Positions 24,678 to 33,707 of a stretch of 60,958 nt of DNA are shown here, piece by piece (position 1 is the first letter of the stretch; every line of letters starts with the position of its first letter). The stretch comes from an uncultured Alcaligenaceae bacterium. Its GTDB lineage: Bacteria > Pseudomonadota > Gammaproteobacteria > Burkholderiales > Burkholderiaceae_B. The notes below the pieces were generated by a model that had not been told where the DNA came from, did no database searches, and saw only the letters and a program-made list of their open reading frames with translations. Made by a program: the position numbers and the translations under genes. The stretch covers positions 1-60,958 of the forward strand of contig CALKIR010000050.1 in assembly GCA_937995985.1 (NCBI GenBank). The letters are read 5' to 3'.

Positions 24678-26053
24678 TAAAACTCTTCCCAATCATCTTC
24701 TGCTGAGGGACGACTGCGACCACTTAAATCAGGCCTTAACAATTGATGGCTGGGGTCCTGATTTTTTTGTGGCGGCTGTGCGGTAGCACTTGATTCTTGA
24801 TTAGCCAAGCTAGGCTGGGCACTAGGAGCCACGGCCGCTGCCGTTGTTTTCTTTTTTAATTGCTCTTTCTTGACCTCAGAGCGACTGTGTTGGCGCCCCC
24901 CTAAATCAATGATTTCTGCCTCAGGCAGTCGGTACACACGCGCATTTTCTTGTAATCGACTGGCGTGATTTTTAAGCAAATGAGCTGCAGACAGGGCTCG
25001 CTCTAAAATTTGTGCATTTTGTGCAGTACTATGATCCATCTGACTGACTGCCTTGTTCACTTGTTCAATACCAGTAGACTGCTCAATAGTCGCCGCACTA
25101 ATTTCGCCCATAATGTCCGTGACCCGACGAACAGAGTCAACAATTTCTTTCATGGTGCTGCCGGCTCGTTCTACCTGGGTAGAACCTTCGCTTACCTTAG
25201 CGACCGAGCCCTCAATCAGATCAGTAATTTCACGTGCGGCTTGGGCACTGCGCTGTGCCAATGCACGTACTTCAGAAGCAACCACTGCAAAACCTCGTCC
25301 CTGCTCACCAGCGCGGGCCGCTTCAACTGCAGCATTCAATGCCAAAATATTCGTTTGGAATGCAATACTATCGATAACCCCGACAATATCTGAAATCTTA
25401 TTTGAGCTTGCAGAAATAGCATGCATGGTATCAACCACCTCACCTACTGCTTGCCCCCCACGCTGGGCCACTTCAGAAGCTGTTACAGCTAATTGATTTG
25501 CCTGATGCGCATTATCAGCATTTTGCCGTACAGTCCCGGCCAACTGCTCCATACTTGACGCTGTTTGCTGCAAAGCAGAGGCTTCGCCGTCTACCCGTGC
25601 GACTAGGCTGTTATTTCTTTCTATCATTTCCTCTATTTCGGCAAAGACCTCATCTGCCAAATTGCGCATCAAGGACATGGTCCGAATCAGGCTTTCTTGC
25701 ATCCGCCGCACACTAAGAAATAACTGATTTAACTCATTGTCGCGCAATGAGGGCTGAATGCGCTGACTGAGATCCCCTGACGCAATAGCATCAATATAGG
25801 TGCGCAACTGCCGTAAGGGAGTAAAGAAACGCGCCTGAAAAACACTTAACGCCAATGCAGCAATGAACAAACACAAAACAATTACCAGCCCAAGTTGCCA
25901 AAACAGGGTCGTTTTAACACTTTGGGCTTGCTGACCGGTTAAGGTCACAAGTTGATTGGCATGGTAAATACCCGTGACAGCTGCTAAAACAGTACAAATA
26001 CATAACAGTGCTATTAAAAGCACGAAAAAGCTTTTTAAGCGCAATTTATTCAT
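24677..26053 (-). CDS. Methyl-accepting chemotaxis protein without a periplasmic sensor domain
   Basis: 458 residues from the ATG at 26053, chosen because AAAGGAAAGG precedes it; the longer frame adds 17 unconvincing residues. Helix 1 is at about 8-28, a loop of only about 20 residues follows, helix 2 is at about 50-72, and a HAMP domain comes next (FFTPLRQLRTYIDAIASGDL). The signalling hairpin is standard (IVGVIDSIAFQTNILALNAAVEAARAGEQGRGFAVVA). The C-terminus ends DDWEEF, matching the xWxxF tether that recruits CheR and CheB. It lies after flgL. With no ligand-binding domain it probably senses cytoplasmic or membrane state, or acts through mixed arrays; this is inference. Confidence 0.93.
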   Translation of the reverse strand: MNKLRLKSFFVLLIALLCICTVLAAVTGIYHANQLVTLTGQQAQSVKTTLFWQLGLVIVLCLFIAALALSVFQARFFTPLRQLRTYIDAIASGDLSQRIQPSLRDNELNQLFLSVRRMQESLIRTMSLMRNLADEVFAEIEEMIERNNSLVARVDGEASALQQTASSMEQLAGTVRQNADNAHQANQLAVTASEVAQRGGQAVGEVVDTMHAISASSNKISDIVGVIDSIAFQTNILALNAAVEAARAGEQGRGFAVVASEVRALAQRSAQAAREITDLIEGSVAKVSEGSTQVERAGSTMKEIVDSVRRVTDIMGEISAATIEQSTGIEQVNKAVSQMDHSTAQNAQILERALSAAHLLKNHASRLQENARVYRLPEAEIIDLGGRQHSRSEVKKEQLKKKTTAAAVAPSAQPSLANQESSATAQPPQKNQDPSHQLLRPDLSGRSRPSAEDDWEEF

Positions 26054-26116
26054 GACCTTTCCTTTTGATTTTCCTCTATGTCCTGTACTGCCTGTCAAAT
26101 ACAATCAAAAATTTGC

Positions 26117-27385
26117 TTATTTCCCCATTGAAAAAAGACTAGTACCTTGTATTTTCATAAATGCTACCGAAGCAGCCTCCAACGCCATCTTACGCAAGGC
26201 CAGCTGACTGCTTGCAGTGTAATAATCAACGTCCTCAAGACGAGATAACTCTTTGGCAAGCTGCAATGCCTGCAAATCACCACTGTGATGCAAGCTCTCT
26301 AGCTCATTCATTCGTGAGCCAATAGAGGCTTGTACTGTCAGAACATTGTCATAGGCAATATCAACCGCTTGTATTGCTCTATTTAATGTATTGTGCAAAT
26401 GAGCTGCAGCAACGCTATTATTCTGAATAGGCTGCTCAAGCGCTTCAACCACCTCTGAAAGCACATTTAAAATATTCAGTTCATCACTACCATTTAAGAA
26501 CTGCACCTGATGGTAGCTCACCTGATCACCTACTTCGGGCGTTCCTCTTATTTCAAAGGAAAGGCCAAACTCCTCCTGTAGGTCAACTCGCAACGTGCTT
26601 GAGTCTGCAGCTAAATCATAAGTGGCTACAGCGCTCTTGCCCTCTTCATCGCGATAATGCACCTGCAACTGCCACTGTTCTTGATCCCCATCTACATAGG
26701 TCATCATTACATCTTGAACCTGGCTGGCCTTCTGTGTATCATGAATCTGCATGGCCCCAAGCACCGCAGAACCCTGATTGGCTTTGGTACTGGCAGAAAG
26801 AAAAGCTACTGTTCCTGGTGCAGCGCGCAAAAACACATCGTTACCCGCATTGCCCACATTCAGTATGCGGGAATGCTCGATACGCACATTTCTTGCTGCA
26901 ATCTCGCCCTTATCCCCCTGATAGACATAACGCCCCTCATTAAGGGAAAAAGGAACACTGGTGCTCTTAGAGCCACTAAATAAATAATGCCCTGAGGCAT
27001 CTGTGGCATTCATAGTCCCCAGCAAAGTTTCTTGAGACTGACTCAACACATGAGCCAAGGAAGCACGGTCTTGGTCAGAAAGAGTAGCGTTACTTGCTTC
27101 AATTAAGCGCGTTTTAAGATCAACAAGCTGATTCACCACATTATTGAGCACATTCTCACTTTCGCCCAACGCTTGCGTGGCCACCTCTCTATTGGCCTTA
27201 AAGCGCTGATTCATCGACTGAGACTGCGCTAAGGTGATGGACTGAGCGGCTGCCAATGGGTCATCAGCAGGTGTAATCATCCGCCGCCCTGTGCCTATTT
27301 GCTGGAATAGATGCAAGAGTTCACTTTCTTGTTTATTCAGCGTATTCACACCTGTTTGGAAATACAGTGCAGAGCTAATTCTCAT
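26117..27385 (-). CDS. flgL: Flagellar hook-associated protein 3
   Basis: Second hook-filament junction protein. 422 residues, longer than enteric FlgL (about 317) because of a bigger central domain. N-terminal flagellin-like helix: MRISSALYFQTGVNTLNKQ, GRRMITPADDPLAAAQSITL. C-terminal helix: NVLTVQASIGSRMNELESL and EDVDYYTASSQLALRKMALEAA. Follows flgK by 26 bp. As a flagellin-fold protein it could be mistaken for FliC, but the C-terminus and the partner flgK identify it as FlgL. Confidence 0.94.
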   Translation of the reverse strand: MRISSALYFQTGVNTLNKQESELLHLFQQIGTGRRMITPADDPLAAAQSITLAQSQSMNQRFKANREVATQALGESENVLNNVVNQLVDLKTRLIEASNATLSDQDRASLAHVLSQSQETLLGTMNATDASGHYLFSGSKSTSVPFSLNEGRYVYQGDKGEIAARNVRIEHSRILNVGNAGNDVFLRAAPGTVAFLSASTKANQGSAVLGAMQIHDTQKASQVQDVMMTYVDGDQEQWQLQVHYRDEEGKSAVATYDLAADSSTLRVDLQEEFGLSFEIRGTPEVGDQVSYHQVQFLNGSDELNILNVLSEVVEALEQPIQNNSVAAAHLHNTLNRAIQAVDIAYDNVLTVQASIGSRMNELESLHHSGDLQALQLAKELSRLEDVDYYTASSQLALRKMALEAASVAFMKIQGTSLFSMGK

Positions 27386-27411
27386 GGTTGCTCCTTTTAC
27401 TTAGATACGCA

Positions 27412-29097
27412 TCAAGAGCGCAAGCTCAGTAGCGTATCAAACATCACCGTACTGACTTCAATAAGCTTGGAAGCCGCACGGAACTGTTCTACATACTGCT
27501 CAAGCATGAGGTATTCTTCGTTTAAATTAACGCCCGATACCTGTTGCTGAGCGGCATAATTTTGTTGGACCAAGTTCTTCTGAGCCTGAGCGGCAGCGTT
27601 ATTTTCTTGGTGCTGTACAGCCACTTTATTCACTAATTGGGCAAAAGCATCATTAAAATTCATAGTGCTCTGTCCCAAAATAGGCTGTGTTTGCAAATCA
27701 GCCATGGCCAGCGCATTATCACCATTGGAAGGACCACTGCCTGGCATGCCTGCCGCAATTTTGGCTGGATCATCCAAACTCAATGTGAAATTTGCTGCCC
27801 CATGACGGGTGGGCTGTATGCTCCACTCAGCACCGGAAGGAATTGAACCAGTCGGAATATGCACCTTGAGGCCATCAAATAAGTAATAATCGCCTGCGGC
27901 ATCTTCTACGTATTCCGCAGCAACCGCCCGCCCTGAGGGCTGCTCATAAAACTTTAAGCCTGAAAATGTACCGTCTGCCTCATACTCCGCCACCACCTGA
28001 TAATCACTCAGGGTCAAACCGGCAGCATCCTCCAGGCTCACCTGCAAAGCGGGCACCCCATCTGGAAAACCAGCCCCCACCATGGGCAAACCTTGCCCCA
28101 CTTGAAAACTAAAAATCGCTTCACCCGGTTCCCCATACAGGTCTATCCCCTGTTGGTGCACAGCATTCACACTGTAGCCAATCCCTAATGCCAAGCGACC
28201 TAAAGCATTTTGGGCCGTATCCAAGGTCTGCGTACGATAACTCAATAATCCACCCAGTTCGCCACCATTTACCGCACTATCACTAATTTCTATCCATTGT
28301 GGCCCCTGCTCAGTTTTAACTTGATAAGCCAAAACGTGACGAGAAGGATCCATGGCAGAAGGCACGGCTCGCAGCTCATGATGCGTACTGCCACTTAATA
28401 AAAGCTGCCCACTATTTAAGGTGAGATTCAAGCGCCCATCTTGCTCAAACGACCGTACTCCCACTAACTCATTCAGCTCAAGGAGCAGCTGATCCCGCTG
28501 ATCCAATAAATCATTTGGTTCATGGTTAGGGGTGGCAGCGCGAGCTTTTACTATTTGCTCATTGAGTTCATGAATACGTGCCACATAACTATTAATCTGA
28601 TGCGTTAAGGTACCAATCTGGGTATTTAAATTACTACGCTGATTATTAATAAAAGTATTGGTTTCATTTAACTGAGTAGCTAAGTTCTGGGCTCGTCCTA
28701 GAAACTCTTGGCGGGCGGCGGGATCATTAGGAGTAGAAGCAACAGCTTGCAAAGAACCAAAAAACTCTTGTAAAGCAGGGCTAATACCCGTAGTACGATC
28801 CGCAAATAAATTACTCAGTTGCTCAATTTCATTACCAAAAGAAACATATTCAGCATGTTTACTCTTTGAGCGCATCAACTGCTGATGCAAAAAATGATCA
28901 TAAGCACGCTGAACAGTAACCGTTTGCACCCCTCTGCCGATGTATCCCGCTCCCGTAGCCTGAGCACCTTGGGTTTGGCTAAGCACTGTTTGACGGTGAT
29001 ACCCCTCAACAGCAGCATTATTAATATTATGTCCTGTTGTTTGTAACTTTTGTTGTGCGTTCAGCAATGCTGATAAACCGAGACCGTACAAATTCAT
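27412..29097 (-). CDS. flgK: Flagellar hook-associated protein 1
   Basis: First junction protein at the hook tip. 561 residues: N-terminal rod-like motif LSALLNAQQKLQTTGHNINNAAVEGYHRQ, long D0-D1 coiled region (ETNTFINNQRSNLNTQIGTL), central variable domain, and C-terminal GVNLNEEYLMLEQYVEQFRAASKLIEVSTVMFDTLLSL. A strong sigma-28 promoter precedes it, which makes flgKL and the two genes behind them late genes. Confidence 0.96.
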   Translation of the reverse strand: MNLYGLGLSALLNAQQKLQTTGHNINNAAVEGYHRQTVLSQTQGAQATGAGYIGRGVQTVTVQRAYDHFLHQQLMRSKSKHAEYVSFGNEIEQLSNLFADRTTGISPALQEFFGSLQAVASTPNDPAARQEFLGRAQNLATQLNETNTFINNQRSNLNTQIGTLTHQINSYVARIHELNEQIVKARAATPNHEPNDLLDQRDQLLLELNELVGVRSFEQDGRLNLTLNSGQLLLSGSTHHELRAVPSAMDPSRHVLAYQVKTEQGPQWIEISDSAVNGGELGGLLSYRTQTLDTAQNALGRLALGIGYSVNAVHQQGIDLYGEPGEAIFSFQVGQGLPMVGAGFPDGVPALQVSLEDAAGLTLSDYQVVAEYEADGTFSGLKFYEQPSGRAVAAEYVEDAAGDYYLFDGLKVHIPTGSIPSGAEWSIQPTRHGAANFTLSLDDPAKIAAGMPGSGPSNGDNALAMADLQTQPILGQSTMNFNDAFAQLVNKVAVQHQENNAAAQAQKNLVQQNYAAQQQVSGVNLNEEYLMLEQYVEQFRAASKLIEVSTVMFDTLLSLRS

Positions 29098-29151
29098 AAT
29101 TGCTCCGCATATAGGGGCTCATTTAGACAAGCCAATGAAATAGTTATCTTT

Positions 29152-29178
29152 GTTACGGCAGGAATGAGCTTTTCTTTA
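29152..29178 (-). promoter_or_regulatory. Candidate sigma-28 promoter of flgKL
   Basis: On the reverse strand: TAAAGAAA (29178-29171), 11 bp, GCCGTAAC (29159-29152). This is close to TAAAGTTT-N11-GCCGATAA with exact spacing, 55 bp before the flgK start. It lies in the gap between flgJ and flgK. Confidence 0.78.
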
Positions 29179-29224
29179 GTCTTTTTTAACTATTTCTCAA
29201 AAAATCACATCTTTCTTTGGACGC

Positions 29225-30184
29225 TTATCGAGCATCAAAATAGGACATTATCGATATGAGTTTTTGTGCATATTTGGGATCAGTGGCATAACCCGCTTCT
29301 TGAATTCTATAAGCGGCCTCTTCAGCACTTGTAGCCTCAAGAACAGCCGCATATCTTTTCTGGCTACTGATCAATCGCGCATAATCTGCAAACGATTCCT
29401 CATAAGAATGGTAAGCCCTAAATGGCTGCTGCATCTTTACTTTACGTCCTTGTAAAAATTCGGTGGTCATAATTTCTGCAACTGGCCCGTTCCAGCTGCT
29501 TCCAGCCTTAATGCCAAATAGATTGTATGTAGGACGACCATCTTGATGTAAAATTTGTCGTTGCCCCCACCCTGATTCCAGCGCGGCTTGGCTCAATATG
29601 AGTTTCATGGGCAAACCACTTTCCGCAGCGGCCACCTCAGCAGCTGAGCGCATTTGATCCACAAAACGTTGTATATGAGCGGGGGCACCTTTAATTGCGG
29701 ATACTACCTGCTGTGCTCCTTGCTGCCCCGTAAGCTTGCGAATTAAACTCGATAAATCGGGGGCTTCTATCACCCTTGCCTGCCCCACATGAGAGCGTAG
29801 CCCGGCTTTTCTTGATGGTGCCTGCTCAGGAATAGCATAAGGAACAAAATTATCATTGCCAGCCTGTCGCTGCATTTGCTGTTGTAAAGCGGCCGCCAAA
29901 CCTAAGCCAGGCTCAGCCAAGGCTAATGACAACTGCTCATCATTGAGAGCATAAGCCATACTTTGAGCTGAACTATGACCACTGCCTAACAACGCAGCGC
30001 TCTGACGCGCATATTTCAGTAGCTGTTGAATGAAAATAGACTCAAACTGTTGCGCAACCTCAGCCTGAACGGTGGGATCATCAGGGCTGTGCGCAGCTTG
30101 TCGATGCAATTGAGCTAATCGCTGAGTATCAAAAATAGTATTTACCTGTTTCAAGCCTGGACGCGGAAAATATAAGGTATTCAT
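29225..30184 (-). CDS. flgJ: Flagellar rod assembly protein/peptidoglycan hydrolase FlgJ
   Basis: Bifunctional periplasmic protein: the N-terminal rod-capping domain (about 20-105, VAQQFESIFIQQLLKYARQ) promotes rod assembly, and the C-terminal glycoside hydrolase 73 domain (about 165-315) opens peptidoglycan for the rod. The catalytic Glu is in SQAALESGWGQ (Glu203). Other GH73 landmarks are YNLFGIKAGSSWNG and SFADYARLISSQKRY. 319 residues, the size of the two-domain form of beta- and gammaproteobacteria. Starts 11 bp after flgI. Confidence 0.96.
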   Translation of the reverse strand: MNTLYFPRPGLKQVNTIFDTQRLAQLHRQAAHSPDDPTVQAEVAQQFESIFIQQLLKYARQSAALLGSGHSSAQSMAYALNDEQLSLALAEPGLGLAAALQQQMQRQAGNDNFVPYAIPEQAPSRKAGLRSHVGQARVIEAPDLSSLIRKLTGQQGAQQVVSAIKGAPAHIQRFVDQMRSAAEVAAAESGLPMKLILSQAALESGWGQRQILHQDGRPTYNLFGIKAGSSWNGPVAEIMTTEFLQGRKVKMQQPFRAYHSYEESFADYARLISSQKRYAAVLEATSAEEAAYRIQEAGYATDPKYAQKLISIMSYFDAR

Positions 30185-30195
30185 CGCCCCCTCTT

Positions 30196-31338
30196 TTAGA
30201 TAATTTCTAACTCAGCACGCAGCGCGCCCGCACTCTTTAAGTTTTGTAAAATTGTCAATAGCTCCTGAGGCGTTGCCCCTAAGGCATTTAATGCACGTAC
30301 CACATCTGCTAAATTTGCGCTGGTACGCACATGATGGAGCACCCCATCCTCAGAACGCATTTCAATATCAGTCTCGTGAGTCACCACAGTTTGCCCCTCT
30401 GTAAAAGGAGTATCCGGCTGATTCACAACACTCTGACGACTGATCACCACAGATAAACTACCAAAAGCGACCGCGGCTTCCTCTATTGTTACTGTTCTAT
30501 TCATAACCACAGAGCCGGTTCTGGCATTAATTACCACCTTGGCCCGAGCAGGGGGTAAGGCAACCTGTATATTCTCTAACTGCGACAGAAATGCAGATTG
30601 AGCATGCGGCTGAATGGGCGCATGCACCCGAATAACCCGAGCATTTTCTACCTCTGCGGTCCCCGCACCAAATTGTCTATTAATGCTTTGGGCGACGCTT
30701 TCCGCAATTCCAAAGTCACTGCTATTAAGCTCCAAATGCACCAAACCATCTTGTATAAAAGTAGTAGGCACATCTTGCTCTACAATAGCTCCTCCGGGGA
30801 TAGTACCTACGTTGAGTTGGTTAACCTGCACACTTGAGCCTCCGGCTTCGGCCCCAGCCCCCCCTACTAATAAATTGCCCTGTGCAATGGCATAAACCTG
30901 TCCATTGGCACCTTTAAGCGGAGTCATTAATAAGGTACCGCCCCGTAAACTCTTGGCATTCCCCATTGAGGAAACCACTACATCAATGCTCTGCCCAGGA
31001 CGTGCAAATGCTGGTAATCGGGCAGTTACCATGACAGCAGCCACATTTCGCAGCTGCATATTGCTCCCTTGGGGAATGGTGATTCCTAACTGAGACAGCA
31101 TATTAGTTAGGCTTTGCTGAGTAAAAGGAGACTGCCGCACCTGATCACCACTGCCATCTAGTCCCACCACCAAACCATAGCCGACCAAAGGGTTTTCACG
31201 CACTCCTTGTATATTGGCTAAATCTTTGATTCGATCTGCCTGCGCCATAGGTAAGGCAGCAACCCAGGCAAATACTAATCCCACACACCAACGCCTGATA
31301 GAGGCTGTTACAGTAGAGCCAACGATGCGATTTATCAT
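30196..31338 (-). CDS. flgI: Flagellar P-ring protein
   Basis: Forms the periplasmic bushing around the rod. 380 residues with a signal peptide (basic RRW, hydrophobic VGLVFAWVAALPMAQA). Conserved start of the mature part: DRIKDLANIQGVRENPLVGYGLVVGL. Also MTPLKGANGQVYAIAQGNLLVGG, and the C-terminal TSANLADVVRALNALGATPQELL. Its chaperone FlgA is encoded at 36.8 kb. Confidence 0.97.
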   Translation of the reverse strand: MINRIVGSTVTASIRRWCVGLVFAWVAALPMAQADRIKDLANIQGVRENPLVGYGLVVGLDGSGDQVRQSPFTQQSLTNMLSQLGITIPQGSNMQLRNVAAVMVTARLPAFARPGQSIDVVVSSMGNAKSLRGGTLLMTPLKGANGQVYAIAQGNLLVGGAGAEAGGSSVQVNQLNVGTIPGGAIVEQDVPTTFIQDGLVHLELNSSDFGIAESVAQSINRQFGAGTAEVENARVIRVHAPIQPHAQSAFLSQLENIQVALPPARAKVVINARTGSVVMNRTVTIEEAAVAFGSLSVVISRQSVVNQPDTPFTEGQTVVTHETDIEMRSEDGVLHHVRTSANLADVVRALNALGATPQELLTILQNLKSAGALRAELEII

Positions 31339-31347
31339 AGTCCCACT

Positions 31348-32103
31348 CTAAAAGGGTGAAATATTTAAGAAAAAACGCTGCAACCAACCCATGGTTTGCA
31401 CTTCGTCCATCACGCCTTTACTTCTATACTCGATGCGCGCATCAGCCACCTGAGTGGAAGACACCGTGCCAGAACCTGTGATAGAGCGCGGGTCAACCAC
31501 CCCTGAAAAGCGTATGTACTCACTGCCTCGATTAATGGCAATTTGCTTCTCTCCCGCTACTTGTAAATTGCCATTGGGCAAAACTCCAATGACAGTGGTG
31601 GTTAAAGTCCCTGAAAAAGTATTATCCGCACGGCTGCTGCCCTTACCTTGGTGTTGATTATTACCAGAGACACCAAAATTTTGTCTGTGCCCCAAATCAC
31701 CAGGCAAAAACTTAGGATCACGCTCGAAGTCTAATCCAGCCTGACCACTCCGTTCTGTGCTCGTCGATACATTTTTGGCGGCATTTGTTTTCTCTTCGAT
31801 AATGATGGTGACAATATCACCGATATTGCGTGGTCGCCGGTCTTCGAATAGAGGATAATTCCCATATGCCGTAGGCTGATATATTGAGCCATTAGCAATA
31901 GCTTGAGGAGGCTGCACTGGAGGCGGAGGGGCACTTAACGGACCCGTTACCACAGGCTCAGGAGGCACCATAGCGCATGCGCTTAACCCTAATACCACAC
32001 TTACTGCCAACATGGGCCCGCCTACTCTGCCCGCAACGCGGTGCAGCAGCCCATGTGCCCTGCCCTTTAGCCCTGCGCAAGTTGAAACTATTGTGCCCAA
32101 CAT
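31348..32103 (-). CDS. flgH: Flagellar L-ring lipoprotein
   Basis: Outer-membrane ring of the basal body. 251 residues from the first ATG. Lipobox LGLSAC at about 38-43, then a Pro-rich linker and the conserved YPLFEDRRPRNIGDIVTIIIEEKTNAAKNVSTSTERSG. C-terminus ends MGWLQRFFLNISPF. An internal ATG at 32013 would give a shorter signal without basic residues, so the upstream start is kept, though its ribosome site is weak. Confidence 0.95.
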   Translation of the reverse strand: MLGTIVSTCAGLKGRAHGLLHRVAGRVGGPMLAVSVVLGLSACAMVPPEPVVTGPLSAPPPPVQPPQAIANGSIYQPTAYGNYPLFEDRRPRNIGDIVTIIIEEKTNAAKNVSTSTERSGQAGLDFERDPKFLPGDLGHRQNFGVSGNNQHQGKGSSRADNTFSGTLTTTVIGVLPNGNLQVAGEKQIAINRGSEYIRFSGVVDPRSITGSGTVSSTQVADARIEYRSKGVMDEVQTMGWLQRFFLNISPF

Positions 32104-32129
32104 AAATCTAACCGCCCCATGGCTTATAT

Positions 32130-32915
32130 TTATAATTGCGTCAAACGCGCTAACATCTGGTCAGATGTTTGCACAGCCTTACTATTCATTTCATAAGCGC
32201 GCTGTGCCGTAATCATATTAACCAACTCCTCTGCCACATTGACATTTGAGGTTTCGGTATATTCTTGTAATAACAAACCCGCACCGTCTAAGCCAGGCTG
32301 TAAAAAGTTTGCAGGCCCCGATGCGTCAGTTTCCACATAAAGATTCTCACCTATGCTTTGCAACCCACTTGGATTTACAAAAGTAGTTAATTGCAGCTGA
32401 CCTATTTCTACACTATTGCCTACCGCACCAGGTTGGGTCACAGATACAGTGCCATCACGGGAAATCTCAATTTGCAAGGCATTATCTGGAATCATGATAG
32501 GAGGCTGTAACGGATACCCTCCTGCAGTGACCAATTGTCCATCTTGATCAATCTGCAAACTGCCATCGCGTGTATAAGCAAAGGTTCCATCGGGCATTTC
32601 TACTTGAAAGTACCCACGTCCTTGGATGGCTACATCCAATGCATGCCCGGTATTATTCAATCCCCCTTGCGAATGAATACGCTCGGTGGCTACTGCACGC
32701 ACCCCTGTACCCAACTGCAGACCCGTTGGCAATTGGTTGGCCGCCCCAACCTGAGCCCCGGGTTGACGTATCGTTTGATACATTAAATCCTCAAATACTG
32801 CACGGGTGCGCTTAAACCCCGCAGTATTCACATTAGCCAGGTTGTTGGAAATTACATCCATATTCGTTTGCTGTGCTTCCAACCCTGTTTTTGCTATCCA
32901 TAATGAACGTATCAT
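32130..32915 (-). CDS. flgG: Flagellar distal rod protein
   Basis: Distal rod subunit. 261 residues with the flagellar rod/hook signature MIRSLWIAKTGLEAQQTNMDVISNNLANVNTAGFKR, the middle domain with RGYFQVEMPDGTFAYTRDG, and the C-terminal TSNVNVAEELVNMITAQRAYEMNSKAVQTSDQML. Length and GTFAYTRDG loop identify FlgG rather than FlgF. Starts 30 bp after flgF. Confidence 0.97.
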   Translation of the reverse strand: MIRSLWIAKTGLEAQQTNMDVISNNLANVNTAGFKRTRAVFEDLMYQTIRQPGAQVGAANQLPTGLQLGTGVRAVATERIHSQGGLNNTGHALDVAIQGRGYFQVEMPDGTFAYTRDGSLQIDQDGQLVTAGGYPLQPPIMIPDNALQIEISRDGTVSVTQPGAVGNSVEIGQLQLTTFVNPSGLQSIGENLYVETDASGPANFLQPGLDGAGLLLQEYTETSNVNVAEELVNMITAQRAYEMNSKAVQTSDQMLARLTQL

Positions 32916-32945
32916 GGCCTTTCCTTAATCTTGTGGTGCCCTTGT

Positions 32946-33689
32946 TTAATTGAGTGAGAGAATGGTATTTGCACGCTCTTCGTTACTGCTGCTATCACTG
33001 ATTACTTTCATTTGCATCTCAAATTGCCGCGCATTATTGATCAAAGCAACCATTGATTCAGCAGGACTTACATTACTTTTTTCCAAAAAACCTGACAGCA
33101 CCCGTACATTGGGATCAAACGGGGCGGCTTGGCCATCCGCCCTACGAAACCAACCATCTGCTCCACGAACAAGCTCCTGAGGCTCTGGATTGACCCGCTT
33201 AATTTGACCCAACAGCTGAATATCGCGTGGGTTATCCCCAGCTCCAAGAGCGCTGATCTGCCCGTCTTCTGAAAAATGTACACTGCCTCGCTCAGGAATT
33301 TCGATCACATCATCATCGGCAGATAAAACAGGATACCCTTGAGGCGTCACTAAAATACTGTCCTCATTGACCATAAAATTACCTGCTCGTGTATAAGCCT
33401 CACCCGTTGGCGTCCGTACCGCAAACCACCCCTCTCCCTGAATAGCTAAATCCAGGGCATGACCCGTCTGATAAAGAGGCCCCTCAGCTAAATGAGTACC
33501 GACGGTGGTGGTCACGGTTGATACCCGAGTAGGATGCACAGCCCCACCTTGGAGAGGAACCGCCCGCTGCACACTTAATTGCTGCTTGAAACCCACGGTA
33601 TTCACATTGGCTAACCCATGCGTCACTAAAGCCTGCTCCTGCAACAGCCGCTGGGCCCCATTCATTGCGGTATAAAGGATGCGACTCAT
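32946..33689 (-). CDS. flgF: Flagellar proximal rod protein FlgF
   Basis: 247 residues. N-terminal rod motif is MSRILYTAMNGAQRLLQEQALVTHGLANVNTVGFKQQ, where FlgF typically has H-x-L-AN-x-NT. Then GEGWFAVRTPTGEAYTRAGNF and the C-terminal KSNVSPAESMVALINNARQFEMQMKVI, characteristic of FlgF. Encoded between flgE and flgG. Confidence 0.96.
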   Translation of the reverse strand: MSRILYTAMNGAQRLLQEQALVTHGLANVNTVGFKQQLSVQRAVPLQGGAVHPTRVSTVTTTVGTHLAEGPLYQTGHALDLAIQGEGWFAVRTPTGEAYTRAGNFMVNEDSILVTPQGYPVLSADDDVIEIPERGSVHFSEDGQISALGAGDNPRDIQLLGQIKRVNPEPQELVRGADGWFRRADGQAAPFDPNVRVLSGFLEKSNVSPAESMVALINNARQFEMQMKVISDSSSNEERANTILSLN

Positions 33690-33707
33690 AACAACCTCTA
33701 ATATGAA

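Noticed and set aside
26117..27385. Possible flagellin (fliC)
   Set aside because: It has the flagellin-fold N-terminus, but its C-terminus and position behind flgK identify it as FlgL.
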